In this document: in pieces, positions 52,896-61,802 of the stretch
Numbering within the stretch: position 1 is the first letter of the stretch
Layout of the letters: each line of letters opens with the position of its first letter
NCBI RefSeq assembly: GCF_032931615.1
Contig: NZ_CP136760.1
Span: 186,001-250,000 of the forward strand
DNA from: Palleronia sp. LCG004
GTDB lineage: Bacteria; Pseudomonadota; Alphaproteobacteria; Rhodobacterales; Rhodobacteraceae
Length of the DNA stretch: 64,000 nt
Direction: 5' to 3'
Notes under the pieces: model-generated
The model's database searches: none
Told to the model about the DNA's origin: nothing
What the model saw: only the letters and a program-made list of their open reading frames with translations
Program-made: the position numbers and the translations under genes

Positions 52896-53372
52896 TCAGA
52901 AGGCGAGCGGCGCGTTGTCCTTCACCTGCTTCATGACGAAGAAGGTGCGGGTCTGCCGCACGCCGGGCAAGGCGATCAGGTGCGAGCCGTGGAACTTGTT
53001 GAAATCGGCCATGTCGCGGACACGGATCTTGAGCAGGTAGTCGAAATCGCCTGCCACAAGATTGCAGTCGAGCACGATGTCGAGCCGCATGATCGCCTCT
53101 TCGAAGGCGGCGAAGCTTTCGGGTGTCGAGCGGTCGAGCACGACGCCCACCATCACCACTGCGCCGAGATCGACTGTGTCGGGTGCCACCACCGCGCGCA
53201 CGCCCTCGATATGCCCGTCGTCAAAGAGCCGCTGGGTCCTGCGATGGCATGTCGCCGGACTGACGTTCACCCGCTGGGCGAGGTCCGCATTGCTGAGCCG
53301 CCCGTCAGATTGCAGATGCCGAAGGATGGCCAGATCGATTCGGTCCAGATCAGGCATGGAAGAAGCTTTCAT
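52896..53372 (-). CDS. acdR: Lrp/AsnC-family regulator of ACC deaminase (AcdR-like)
   Basis: 158 aa. HTH_AsnC at about 8-65 (LDRIDLAILRHLQSDGRLSNADLAQRV) and a C-terminal RAM effector domain (about 75-150, NLVAGDFDYLLKIRV). Divergent from acdS with 143 bases between, the standard position of acdR in proteobacteria, where it activates acdS with ACC-dependent control. ATG 53357 is an alternative start. Confidence 0.85.
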   Translation of the reverse strand: MKASSMPDLDRIDLAILRHLQSDGRLSNADLAQRVNVSPATCHRRTQRLFDDGHIEGVRAVVAPDTVDLGAVVMVGVVLDRSTPESFAAFEEAIMRLDIVLDCNLVAGDFDYLLKIRVRDMADFNKFHGSHLIALPGVRQTRTFFVMKQVKDNAPLAF

Positions 53373-53399
53373 GGTGCGTGGCCGAGTTTCTCGAAGAAA

Positions 53400-53435
53400 C
53401 CGAAATATACTGGATAACCGAAATATCCGAAAGAT
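53400..53435. promoter_or_regulatory. Nine-base periodic CCGAAATAT repeats between acdR and acdS
   Basis: CCGAAATAT at 53400 and again at 53418, CCGAAAGAT at 53427, with a degenerate ACTGGATAA at 53409: four units in exact 9-base phase. They begin 28 bases from the acdR ATG and end 80 bases before the acdS ATG. Candidate Lrp-type operator array. Confidence 0.5.
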
Positions 53436-53515
53436 AACTATCTTAAAATTGATTGGGACATTCCGTCAGACACCATGCTAGTCAATCCTCGATTTCAAGA
53501 GATGGAGAACGGCGC

Positions 53516-54535
53516 ATGTCGCTTGTCGAGAAGTTCGAACGCTATCCCCTCACCTTCGGGCCGACGCCGATCGAGCATCTGCCGCGCCTCACCGAGGCGC
53601 TCGGCGGCGGTGTCGAGATCTATGCCAAGCGCGAGGATTGCAATTCCGGCCTCGCCATGGGGGGCAACAAGCTCAGGAAACTCGAATATATCGTACCCGA
53701 TGCGATCGCGTCGGGGGCCGATACGCTCGTCTCCATTGGTGGCGTGCAGTCGAACCACACGCGGATGGTCGCGGCCACTGCCGCAAAGCTCGGGATGAAA
53801 TGCGTCGTGATCCAGGAATCCTGGGTGCCGCATCACGATGCCGTCTACGACCGGGTCGGCAACATCCTGATGACCCGCCTCATGGGCGCGGATTCGCGGC
53901 TGGTGGATGAAGGGTTCGATATCGGCATCCGCGAGAGCTGGGAGAATGCGATCCGCTCGGTGGAGGAGGCGGGCGGCAAGCCCTATCCGATTCCCGCCGG
54001 GGCATCGGTCCACAAATACGGGGCCCTTGGCTATGTCGGCTTCGCCGAGGAAGTCGCGGCGCAGGAGCGCGAACTGGGCTTCACATTCGATTACATCGTC
54101 GTCTGTGTCGTCACCGGATCGACGCAAGGGGGCATGATCGTGGGGTTTGCCGCGCAGGATCGCGCGGATCGTGTCATCGGTATCGACGCATCGGGAACGC
54201 CCGACCAGACCCGCGCACAGGTGCGTGGCATCGTCGACAAGACAGCGGATCTCGTGGGGCTGGGCCGTTCCGTGCGTGAAGACGAGATCGTCATCAATCC
54301 GGACTACGCCTATCCCGCCTACGGCGTGCCGTCGGAAGAGACGAACGAAGCGATCCGGCTCGCCGCGAGGACCGAGGCGATGATGACCGACCCGGTCTAC
54401 GAGGGGAAGTCGATGCAAGGGATGATCGACCTCACGAAGAAGGGGTTCTTCCCCGAAGGATCGAAAGTCCTCTATGCCCATCTCGGTGGCGCTCCGGCGC
54501 TGAACGGGTATTCCTATCACTACAAGGACGGCTGA
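53516..54535 (+). CDS. acdS: 1-aminocyclopropane-1-carboxylate (ACC) deaminase
   Basis: 339 aa PLP enzyme (family 337-338). It opens the ring of ACC, the ethylene precursor, giving 2-oxobutyrate and ammonia. Diagnostic residues are all present, one position ahead of Pseudomonas AcdS: PLP lysine Lys52 (GGNK), Ser79, Tyr269, Tyr295-Glu296 (VYEGKSM) and Leu323 ([10 protein letters not shown]). Glu and Leu at the last two positions separate AcdS from D-cysteine desulfhydrase. ATG 53516 has GGAG eight bases upstream. Divergent from acdR and followed by an E1 gene after 54 bases. Confidence 0.93.
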   Translation: MSLVEKFERYPLTFGPTPIEHLPRLTEALGGGVEIYAKREDCNSGLAMGGNKLRKLEYIVPDAIASGADTLVSIGGVQSNHTRMVAATAAKLGMKCVVIQESWVPHHDAVYDRVGNILMTRLMGADSRLVDEGFDIGIRESWENAIRSVEEAGGKPYPIPAGASVHKYGALGYVGFAEEVAAQERELGFTFDYIVVCVVTGSTQGGMIVGFAAQDRADRVIGIDASGTPDQTRAQVRGIVDKTADLVGLGRSVREDEIVINPDYAYPAYGVPSEETNEAIRLAARTEAMMTDPVYEGKSMQGMIDLTKKGFFPEGSKVLYAHLGGAPALNGYSYHYKDG

Positions 54536-54548
54536 GGCGGCACCTGCG

Positions 54549-54570
54549 GGACGGGCGGTCGCGCCCGTCC
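54549..54570 (+). other. Intercistronic stem-loop between acdS and the E1 gene
   Basis: GGACGGGC-GGTCGC-GCCCGTCC, an 8-bp perfect stem. No T-run follows; the E1 ribosome site GGGAGAGAG comes soon after, so it may attenuate rather than terminate. Confidence 0.45.
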
Positions 54571-54589
54571 GAGGCCCGGGAGAGAGATC

Positions 54590-57256
54590 ATGAAAGCCAC
54601 CGCCCCCCTACCCGATATCGACAAGGTCGAGACGCGCGACTGGATCGACGCGCTGCGCGACGTCAAGCTGCATGACGGGGTGGAGCGCGCGCGCTTCATC
54701 CTGCGCAAGCTCGAGGAGACAGCGCGAGTCGAAGGTCTGACGGTAGGCGAGCGTCCTTTCTCGGCCTATCGCAACACGATCCCGCCCGAGGCACAGGGGG
54801 AATATCCCGGCGACCTCGAGATCGAGACGCGCCTGACCGCGATCATGCGCTGGAACGCGCTCGCCATCGTGGCCCGCGCCAATGCGGCCTACGGGGGGCT
54901 CGGAGGCCATATCGCGAGCTATGCCTCGGCCGCAGAGATCTTCGAAACGGGGTTCAATCACTTCTTCCGCGCGGCAAACGGGGATTTCGGCGGCGATCTG
55001 GTCTATTACCAGCCGCATTCCTCACCCGGGATCTATGCGCGCGCCTATCTCGAAGGGCGGCTCGACCTCGAGCAGCTGCAGAACTACCGTCAGGAGGTCG
55101 CGGGGAACGGGCTCTGCTCCTATCCGCATCCGTGGCTCATGCCGGATTTCTGGCAGTTTCCGACGGGATCCATGGGGATCGGGCCGCTCAACGCGGTCTA
55201 TCAGGCGCGCTACATGCGCTATCTCGAGGCGCGTGGCCTTGCCCGGACATCCGACCGCCATGTTTGGGGCGTGTTCGGCGACGGCGAGATGGACGAGCCG
55301 GAATCGATCTCGGGCCTGACGCTCGCCGCGCGCGAGGGGCTCGACAACCTGACCTTCATCATCAATTGCAACCTGCAGCGGCTAGACGGGCCGGTCAGGG
55401 GCAACGGCCAGATCATTCAGGAGTTGGAAAGCCTCTTCATCGGAGCGGGCTGGAACGTGATCAAGGTGCTGTGGGGGTCGGAATGGGACGACCTCTTCGC
55501 GCGCGACACGGATCATGTACTGCTCCGCCGTTTTTCCGAGACTGTGGACGGACAATACCAGAATCTCGGCGCGAAGGACGGTGACTACAACCGCGAAAAG
55601 TTCTTCAACGCCGATCCCGCCAGTGCCGCACTCGTCCGCGACATGAGCGAGGACCAGATCCACAAGCTCAAGCGCGGCGGTCACGATCTGCGCAAGCTTC
55701 ATGCGGCCTTCGCGGCGGCGAAGGCCCATGAGGGACGGCCGACGGTGATCCTTGCCAAGACGAAGAAAGGCTTCGGCATGGGCGGTGCGGGGGAATCGCG
55801 GATGATCGCCCATCAGGCCAAGAAGCTCGACCGCGAGGCTTTGGCGCAGTTCCGCGACCGGTTCGACCTGCCGATCCCTGACGAGGATGTCGAGGCGCTC
55901 AACATCGTGAAGCCCGATCCCGACAGCGACGAGATGCGCTATCTCCGCGGACGTCGCGAGGCGCTCGGCGGCGCGTTGCCCGCGCGCAGGCGGAAGGCCC
56001 CTGATGAAAGCGTCGCGAAATTGCCGGAGCGGCGGGCCTATGCGGGGTTCGCGCTCGACGGGACGGATCGCGAGATCTCGACCACGATGGCGGCCGTGCG
56101 TCTGCTGAGCGGTTTGCTGAAGGACAAGGGCTTCGGCCAGCGTGTCGTGCCCATCGTCGCGGACGAGGCGCGGACCTTCGGCATGGACAACATGTTCCGC
56201 CAGATCGGTATCTACGCGCCCGAAGGCCAGCTATATGAGCCCGAGGATGCGGGCTCCATGCTTTATTACAAGGAAGCCGCGACCGGACAGCTTCTGGAAG
56301 AGGGGATCACCGAGGCGGGCGCGCTGTCGTCATGGGCCGCGGCGGCGACATCCTATTCGGTCCACGCGATGCCGATGCTGCCGGTCTACATCTACTACTC
56401 GATGTTCGGGTTCCAGCGTGTGGGCGATCTGATCTGGGCCGCCGCAGACCAGCGTGCGCGGGGGTTCCTGCTCGGGGCGACCGCGGGGCGCACGACGCTT
56501 TCGGGCGAGGGGCTCCAGCATCAGGACGGGACGAGCCATCTGATCGCCGCGACGATCCCCAATTGCCGCGCCTACGATCCCGCCTTCGCGGGCGAGCTCG
56601 CGGTCATCTTCGATCACGGCGCGCGCCGCATGATGGAAGAGCAGGTCGACGAATTCTACTACGTCACTGTGATGAACGAGAACTACCCCCATCCGGCGGT
56701 GGCGGAGGGCGACGAGGAGGGCATCCTCAAGGGGCTCTACCGGATCAGTCAGTATGGCGAGGGCGATCTGCGCGTGAACCTTCTCGGGTCGGGGACGATC
56801 CTGCGGGAGGTGATCGCGGCGGCGAGGGTCCTCGCGGACGAGTTCGGCATCGCCTCGGACGTCTTCAGCGCGACGAGTTATTCGGAGCTGTCGCGCGATG
56901 CCGAGGCGGTCGCGCGGCTCAATCGGCTCGAGCCCGGCGCAGGCCACGTGCCCCATGTCGCGACCTGTCTTAACTCGGACGGTCCGGTCATCGCCGCAAC
57001 GGATTACGTGCGTGCCGTTTCGCAGATGATCGCGCCGCATGTCAGCCAGCGCTTCGTGGCGCTCGGCACCGACGGGTTCGGGCGCAGCGATCAACGCGCA
57101 CCGTTGCGGGCCTTCTTCGAGGTCGACGCGGCAAGCATCGCTCTCGCCGCGATCGAGGCGCTGGTCGCGGAGGGCCGGATCGACGTGGAGGTGCAGGCGA
57201 ATGCGGTGCGCCGCTTCAACCTCGACTCCGCGAAGCCCGCTCCCTGGACGGTCTGA
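54590..57256 (+). CDS. aceE: Homodimeric 2-oxoacid dehydrogenase E1 (AceE family; possibly 2-oxobutyrate-specific)
   Basis: 888 aa, the length of E. coli AceE (887) and close to Pseudomonas MdeB (881). ThDP-binding motif GDGEMDEPES near residue 230 with NCNLQRLDGPV completing it; GLGGHIASYASAAEIFE near 100; pyrimidine-domain motif DEARTFGMDNMFRQIG in the second half. It decarboxylates a 2-oxoacid and acylates a lipoyl-E2. No E2 or E3 gene is near, and roseobacters normally use the alpha2beta2 E1 for pyruvate. Position after acdS suggests 2-oxobutyrate as substrate, as for MdeB behind methionine gamma-lyase. Substrate is inferred. Confidence 0.9.
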   Translation: MKATAPLPDIDKVETRDWIDALRDVKLHDGVERARFILRKLEETARVEGLTVGERPFSAYRNTIPPEAQGEYPGDLEIETRLTAIMRWNALAIVARANAAYGGLGGHIASYASAAEIFETGFNHFFRAANGDFGGDLVYYQPHSSPGIYARAYLEGRLDLEQLQNYRQEVAGNGLCSYPHPWLMPDFWQFPTGSMGIGPLNAVYQARYMRYLEARGLARTSDRHVWGVFGDGEMDEPESISGLTLAAREGLDNLTFIINCNLQRLDGPVRGNGQIIQELESLFIGAGWNVIKVLWGSEWDDLFARDTDHVLLRRFSETVDGQYQNLGAKDGDYNREKFFNADPASAALVRDMSEDQIHKLKRGGHDLRKLHAAFAAAKAHEGRPTVILAKTKKGFGMGGAGESRMIAHQAKKLDREALAQFRDRFDLPIPDEDVEALNIVKPDPDSDEMRYLRGRREALGGALPARRRKAPDESVAKLPERRAYAGFALDGTDREISTTMAAVRLLSGLLKDKGFGQRVVPIVADEARTFGMDNMFRQIGIYAPEGQLYEPEDAGSMLYYKEAATGQLLEEGITEAGALSSWAAAATSYSVHAMPMLPVYIYYSMFGFQRVGDLIWAAADQRARGFLLGATAGRTTLSGEGLQHQDGTSHLIAATIPNCRAYDPAFAGELAVIFDHGARRMMEEQVDEFYYVTVMNENYPHPAVAEGDEEGILKGLYRISQYGEGDLRVNLLGSGTILREVIAAARVLADEFGIASDVFSATSYSELSRDAEAVARLNRLEPGAGHVPHVATCLNSDGPVIAATDYVRAVSQMIAPHVSQRFVALGTDGFGRSDQRAPLRAFFEVDAASIALAAIEALVAEGRIDVEVQANAVRRFNLDSAKPAPWTV

Positions 57257-57320
57257 TCCACGAAGAAACGGCGGGCCCCGATGGATCCGCCATTTCGATA
57301 CTTCCGTCCGTCGGATCGAC

Positions 57321-57755
57321 TCAGGCGGCCGATTTGGTTGCGGAGGTTGCCTTGTTCGCGGCAGTTTCGAGATTGGCGTTCATCGTCTCGCCCATTTCCT
57401 GACCGGTCTTCTGGACCAGCTCGGTGGTCTGTCCACCGGCATTCTGCGCGATCTCGGCAAAGCTCTGCGCGGAACGCATGACGAGATCCATCTGCTTCTG
57501 CATGAAGTCGCTGTAGGCCTTGCCGTAATCGGCGAATTCTTCCCGAACCTGCGTGACTTCGCGGATGTTGGCGAAGGATTCGCGGGCGCTGTCGCTGGCG
57601 ACCTCGGTCATGCGGTTGCCCGCCTCGAGCGCAACATTCGACATCCGCTCATTGCTGGATGCCCAGGTTTCGAAGGCGCTCCGATAGCTTTGCGGATCGA
57701 ACAGCGACTGCATGTCGTTGGCGGCGGATTTGGTCTTCTGCTGACGATTGGCCAT
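57321..57755 (-). CDS. Phasin family protein
   Basis: 144 aa, Ala/Gln/Glu-rich, nearly all predicted helix, of the phasin_2 type that coats polyhydroxyalkanoate granules. Amphipathic heptad-like segments run through residues 20-130, and there is no membrane helix. GGAGAAG precedes ATG 57755. Divergent from the hydrolase gene. No PHA synthase is nearby. Confidence 0.85.
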   Translation of the reverse strand: MANRQQKTKSAANDMQSLFDPQSYRSAFETWASSNERMSNVALEAGNRMTEVASDSARESFANIREVTQVREEFADYGKAYSDFMQKQMDLVMRSAQSFAEIAQNAGGQTTELVQKTGQEMGETMNANLETAANKATSATKSAA

Positions 57756-57820
57756 GACATCTTCTCCTGAAAATTAAATTGCGTTCTTTGTCTCTGCTCC
57801 ATCTCATATCGTGCCGCATT

Positions 57821-57839
57821 GCAGCATTTCAAGTGCTGC
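57821..57839. promoter_or_regulatory. GCAGCA-N7-TGCTGC inverted repeat upstream of the phasin gene
   Basis: Lies 66 bases upstream of the phasin ATG in the divergent gap. TGC-rich dyads of this kind are known targets of the PHA regulator PhaR in Paracoccus. Confidence 0.4.
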
Positions 57840-57927
57840 GTCGCCGCAGAAGAGGTTAACGAAAGATGAAAGCTCAAATTGTCATGTTTCTCCCTTAAGG
57901 TGAGCCAGAATCAGGAGGAGTTGCAGA

Positions 57928-59289
57928 ATGAGCTACAGGATTCTAGCCACGGTTGTGGCCGCGACGACATTGACCGGGCCCGTCGGTGCGGAGAACAGGA
58001 TCGACGGACAGTCGCCCCTTGCTCCGGAACTTTCGAATTATGGCGAAAAACCGGTTGGCGTACGGCAGATCGACTTCGTCAATAAAGACGAAATCGACAT
58101 CCTGGCGGTCGATCCGAGCGGAGACCGTCCCGAAAGCCTGCCGCGGTACGACAGACCGCTGAGCGTCGAGATGTGGTATCCTGCCGCCGAGGGGTCGGAC
58201 GGCGATACATCGTTGAAGGCCTATCTGCGGGATGGAACGACCGAGGTGACCTTGGAAGGGCGCGCGATCCGCGATGCTGCACCTGCAGCATCCGAGACCC
58301 CCTATCCCCTGCTGATCCTCAGCCATGGCTATCCAGGCAACCGCTTTCTGATGTCCCATTTGGGCGAGAACCTCGCCTCCAAGGGGTATGTCGTGGCGTC
58401 CATCGATCATACCGACTCGACCTATCGCGATCAGGCGGCGTTTGCGTCGACGCTGGTGAACCGCCCGCTCGACCAGCGCTTCGTGCTCGACGAGATGGCA
58501 AAGCTCAACCGGGATGCCGAGTCGGATTTTGCCGGCATGATCGACGCCGACAATACCGGTGTGATCGGCTATTCGATGGGTGGCTACGGTGCCGTGATCA
58601 ACGCGGGCGCAGGTGTCACCGAGGCTGCAGCCGGGTTCGCACCGCAGGGAACGCTTGCCATCCATCAGGCCGGGAGCGACAGCCACGAGGCGCTCGACGA
58701 TCCGCGCATCAAAACGGCCGCGGCGATCGGGCCTTGGGGGATGAATGCCGGTTTCTGGGATGCGGAGGGGCTCGAAGGGATCGACATGCCGATGCTGTTC
58801 CTCGCCGGGTCCGACGACGCGACATCGCTCTACGAGGACGGGATCCGCGCGATCTGGGAGGGGGCCGTGAATGTAGACCGGACCCTCGTAACCTTCGAAG
58901 GTGGCGGCCACAGCGTCGCGGCGCCGATGCCCGCGCCGGAGGAGGCCTATTATTTTAATGATGCCTTGGGCTTCGATGTCTCGGCTCATTACAACGACCC
59001 GGTCTGGGATCAGGTACGCTCGAACAACATCGCGCAGCATTTTCTGACGGCGTGGATGAATCTCGAACTCAAGGGCGACAACTCGATGAGCCGCTATCTG
59101 GACCTGCCGGAGCTGGGCGATCTCGGAAACTGGGCCGGCTTCGACGCGGGCGAGGCGCAGGGCCTGCGATACGAGATACTTTCGGCGGGCGAGGTTTCGG
59201 CCGCGATCCCGCTTCCGGCCTCGATCTGGCTGATGGGGCTTGGCCTTGCGGGGCTCGGGGCGATGCGGTCGCGCCGACGCGACGTCTGA
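57928..59289 (+). CDS. Exported alpha/beta hydrolase with VPLPA-CTERM-like sorting tail
   Basis: 453 aa. Signal peptide 1-21 (GPVGAEN), then a dienelactone-hydrolase/PAF-acetylhydrolase-like domain (about 60-385) with [10 protein letters not shown] as the oxyanion loop, nucleophile Ser216 in GYSMGGYG and a likely catalytic His in GGGHSV. The C-terminal 27 residues (427-453) are [11 protein letters not shown], a hydrophobic helix and RSRRR: the tripartite PEP-CTERM-type layout of the VPLPA variant common in Rhodobacteraceae and processed by an exosortase. AGGAGGAG precedes ATG 57928. Substrate unknown, ester hydrolysis likely. Confidence 0.85.
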   Translation: MSYRILATVVAATTLTGPVGAENRIDGQSPLAPELSNYGEKPVGVRQIDFVNKDEIDILAVDPSGDRPESLPRYDRPLSVEMWYPAAEGSDGDTSLKAYLRDGTTEVTLEGRAIRDAAPAASETPYPLLILSHGYPGNRFLMSHLGENLASKGYVVASIDHTDSTYRDQAAFASTLVNRPLDQRFVLDEMAKLNRDAESDFAGMIDADNTGVIGYSMGGYGAVINAGAGVTEAAAGFAPQGTLAIHQAGSDSHEALDDPRIKTAAAIGPWGMNAGFWDAEGLEGIDMPMLFLAGSDDATSLYEDGIRAIWEGAVNVDRTLVTFEGGGHSVAAPMPAPEEAYYFNDALGFDVSAHYNDPVWDQVRSNNIAQHFLTAWMNLELKGDNSMSRYLDLPELGDLGNWAGFDAGEAQGLRYEILSAGEVSAAIPLPASIWLMGLGLAGLGAMRSRRRDV

Positions 59290-59295
59290 AAGCGC

Positions 59296-59323
59296 GCAGG
59301 CGGGGCCTTGCCGCCCCGCCTGC
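59296..59323 (+). terminator. Strong intrinsic-terminator-like hairpin after the hydrolase gene
   Basis: GCAGGCGGGGC-CTTGCC-GCCCCGCCTGC, an 11-bp perfect stem, followed by ATTTC. Only a short T-run, as usual in this lineage. Confidence 0.65.
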
Positions 59324-59398
59324 ATTTCGTCGCGCGGGACCTTCACCCCCGCAACCCGACACCCATATTGCACCTTGCAACGAGAGAGGTGCCGGCAA

Positions 59399-60292
59399 AT
59401 GAATTACGTCAAGACCGCCATGTTGATGGCCGCGATGACCGCGCTTTTCCTCGGGATCGGCTATCTACTCGCCGGAACGAGCGGGATCGCCATCGCCTTC
59501 GCCGTCGCGGTGGCGATGAACGTCTTCTCGTGGTGGAATTCCGACAAGATGGTCCTGCGGATGCACAACGCGCATCCTGTCGACGAGAATGACCGATCGG
59601 GCCTCAGGCAGATGGTGGCAGAACTGGCACGCAACGCCGACCTGCCGATGCCGGCCGTCTACCTGATCGACACAGACCAACCAAACGCCTTTGCCACGGG
59701 CCGCAACCCCGAGAACGCCGCCGTCGCGGTGACGCGCGGATTGATGCGGTCGCTCTCGCGCGAGGAAGTGGCGGCGGTGGTGGCCCACGAACTTGCCCAT
59801 ATCAAGAACCGCGACACGGCGATCATGATGGTGACCGCGACATTCGCCGGTGCGATTTCGATGCTGGCCAATTTCGCGCTGTTCTTTGGCGGGTCACGTG
59901 AAAGGATGGGGCTGATCGGGACGCTCGCCTTGATGATCCTGGCACCGCTTGCCGCCGCGCTCGTGCAGATGGCGATCAGCCGGACTCGCGAATACGCCGC
60001 CGACCGCGAGGGGGCCATGATTTGCGGCAACCCGATGTGGCTCGCATCGGCCTTGGAGCGTATCCAGCAGGGTGCCGCGCGGATCGACAACAATACAGCC
60101 GAGCGTAATCCCGCCACGGCGCACATGTTCATCATCAACCCGCTTCACGCGCATAGCCACGACAAGCTGTTCTCGACGCATCCGTCGACCGAGAACCGCG
60201 TCGCGGCGCTGCGCGAGATGGCCGGATCGATCAGCCCCCGGACCGAGGCCCGCCAGCAGCAGGGCCGCGATCATGACGGACCCTGGGGCTAG
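59399..60292 (+). CDS. htpX: M48-family membrane zinc protease HtpX
   Basis: 297 aa. Zinc site His130-Glu131-x-x-His134 (HELAH) and third ligand Glu198 in REYAAD; two N-terminal helices (about 7-45) and two more around 145-195, the usual HtpX topology with a cytosolic active site. It degrades damaged membrane proteins. ATG 59399 is preceded by GAGAGGTG. The C-terminal ~20 residues are a charged tail. Converges with mtlK seven bases away. Confidence 0.93.
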   Translation: MNYVKTAMLMAAMTALFLGIGYLLAGTSGIAIAFAVAVAMNVFSWWNSDKMVLRMHNAHPVDENDRSGLRQMVAELARNADLPMPAVYLIDTDQPNAFATGRNPENAAVAVTRGLMRSLSREEVAAVVAHELAHIKNRDTAIMMVTATFAGAISMLANFALFFGGSRERMGLIGTLALMILAPLAAALVQMAISRTREYAADREGAMICGNPMWLASALERIQQGAARIDNNTAERNPATAHMFIINPLHAHSHDKLFSTHPSTENRVAALREMAGSISPRTEARQQQGRDHDGPWG

Positions 60293-60299
60293 ACACCGT

Positions 60300-61778
60300 T
60301 CAGGTCGAGCGTGCGTAGCGGTCGAGTGCGGCTTCGGTCCCTTCTGACCAGATGAGCGACAGCCATGCGGCGAACGCCTTTGCAAAACGGGGATCCGCGC
60401 CGATGTCGCCGTAGAACCGGCGCTGTTCGAGCCAGGCAGCCGGATCGTCCTTCGCCGCACGGGCGGCCTTCTGCAGGTCGCCCCAAAGGGGATCGTTCGG
60501 CGCGATCTCGGTTCCGTTTTCACGTGTGCCCTCGCACATCCGCGCCCAGAGCGCTTCGGCGAGAGCGAGGCCTTCGACCGGGGTGCCCGCCTCGATCGCG
60601 TCGCGGATCACCGGAACGAGGAAGCCCGTATGGCGCGACGACCCGTCGAATGCCACGCGGCGCGTCGTGTCGCGAATTTCGGGATTGGCAAAGCGGGTCG
60701 AGATGAGCTCGATATAGCGGTCGGGATCCATGTCGGGAACGGGGGCGACATGGGGGGCGATCTCCTCGCGCTCGATCTTCTGGAAGGTCGCACGGATTCC
60801 TTCGTGCTCCATCGTGCCGTGAATCGTCTCGATCCCGAGGATCTCGCCCGGATTGGCAATGATCTGGTGGCCGCCATTGAGGAGGCGGATCTTCATAGCC
60901 TCGAAGGCGTGGACATCATCGGTGAAGGTCGCCCCCGCGCGGTCCCAGTCGGGGCGGCCTGCGCAGAACTTGTCCTCGATCACCCATTGGCGGAAATTCT
61001 CGTGCGTCACGGGCGCATTGTCGGCGATTCCGAAGTCCCGAACGAGGGCGAGCTCGCTTTCGCCGGTGGCGGGAACGATGCAATCGACCATGGAATTCGG
61101 GAAGGTGCAGGTCTCTTCGATCCACTTGGCAAGTTCGGGATCAACGAGCCGCGCGAGACCCCGCACCGTCCGTGCGAGCACGTCGCCATTCCCCTGGAGG
61201 TTGTCGCAGGAAAGGCAAGTGAAGGGCCCGTGACCCGCATCGCGCCGCAGTCGAAGAGCCGCGATCATGGCTCCGAAGGCGGTGCGCGGCGTATCGGGGT
61301 GTTCGGCATCGTGGCGGATGTCGGGGTGGTCGGTGTCGAAGCCGCCCGACGCGTTCTGGAAATAGCCGCCTTCCGTCACGGTGAGCGAAACGATGCGGAT
61401 GGCGGGATCTGCCATTGCTGCGATCAGCGCCGCGTTGCCGTCCTCGACCGCGACAAAACCGATCATGGAGCCGGTGACTTCGGCGGATTTACCCGAGGGA
61501 TCGAGCTCGATCAGTGTGTTGAGGCAATCCTGCGCCAGCAGCACGTCTCGCCGTGCGGCATCGGGTGCGCGCACCCCCGCGCCGAGGATCGCCCAGTCAT
61601 GGGCGAGTCCCTCGTCCATCAGACGGTGAAGATACCAGGCCTGATGGGCACGGTGAAAATTTCCGAGGCCGATATGGACGATGCCGGCCGACAGTTTCGT
61701 GCGGTCGTAGCTAGGACGGCGCACATCGTCGGGCAGGCGGTCGAGGGTGTCGGCGGAAAGCCGGATCGGATCGGTCAT
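60300..61778 (-). CDS. mtlK: Mannitol 2-dehydrogenase (polyol long-chain dehydrogenase)
   Basis: 492 aa. N-terminal Rossmann domain with GLGNFHRAHQ near residues 37-46; polyol-site KxxxxN at Lys296-Asn301 and His304 (KIRLLNGGH). Length equals Rhodobacter sphaeroides MtlK and Pseudomonas mannitol 2-dehydrogenase (~493). Oxidises mannitol to fructose with NAD. Last gene of the smo-type operon, 24 bases after smoK. Confidence 0.9.
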   Translation of the reverse strand: MTDPIRLSADTLDRLPDDVRRPSYDRTKLSAGIVHIGLGNFHRAHQAWYLHRLMDEGLAHDWAILGAGVRAPDAARRDVLLAQDCLNTLIELDPSGKSAEVTGSMIGFVAVEDGNAALIAAMADPAIRIVSLTVTEGGYFQNASGGFDTDHPDIRHDAEHPDTPRTAFGAMIAALRLRRDAGHGPFTCLSCDNLQGNGDVLARTVRGLARLVDPELAKWIEETCTFPNSMVDCIVPATGESELALVRDFGIADNAPVTHENFRQWVIEDKFCAGRPDWDRAGATFTDDVHAFEAMKIRLLNGGHQIIANPGEILGIETIHGTMEHEGIRATFQKIEREEIAPHVAPVPDMDPDRYIELISTRFANPEIRDTTRRVAFDGSSRHTGFLVPVIRDAIEAGTPVEGLALAEALWARMCEGTRENGTEIAPNDPLWGDLQKAARAAKDDPAAWLEQRRFYGDIGADPRFAKAFAAWLSLIWSEGTEAALDRYARST

Positions 61779-61802
61779 TGGGGGCGTCCAGTCTTGGGTA
61801 GG

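Noticed and set aside
53516..54535. D-cysteine desulfhydrase or L-cysteate sulfo-lyase instead of ACC deaminase
   Set aside because: Glu296 and Leu323 and the overall sequence match AcdS; an Lrp gene in the acdR position supports this, although a YeiH-type exporter elsewhere in the window first suggested sulfonate metabolism.
54590..57256. Housekeeping pyruvate dehydrogenase E1
   Set aside because: No E2/E3 genes follow and the position behind acdS favours a specialised E1; pyruvate activity is not excluded.
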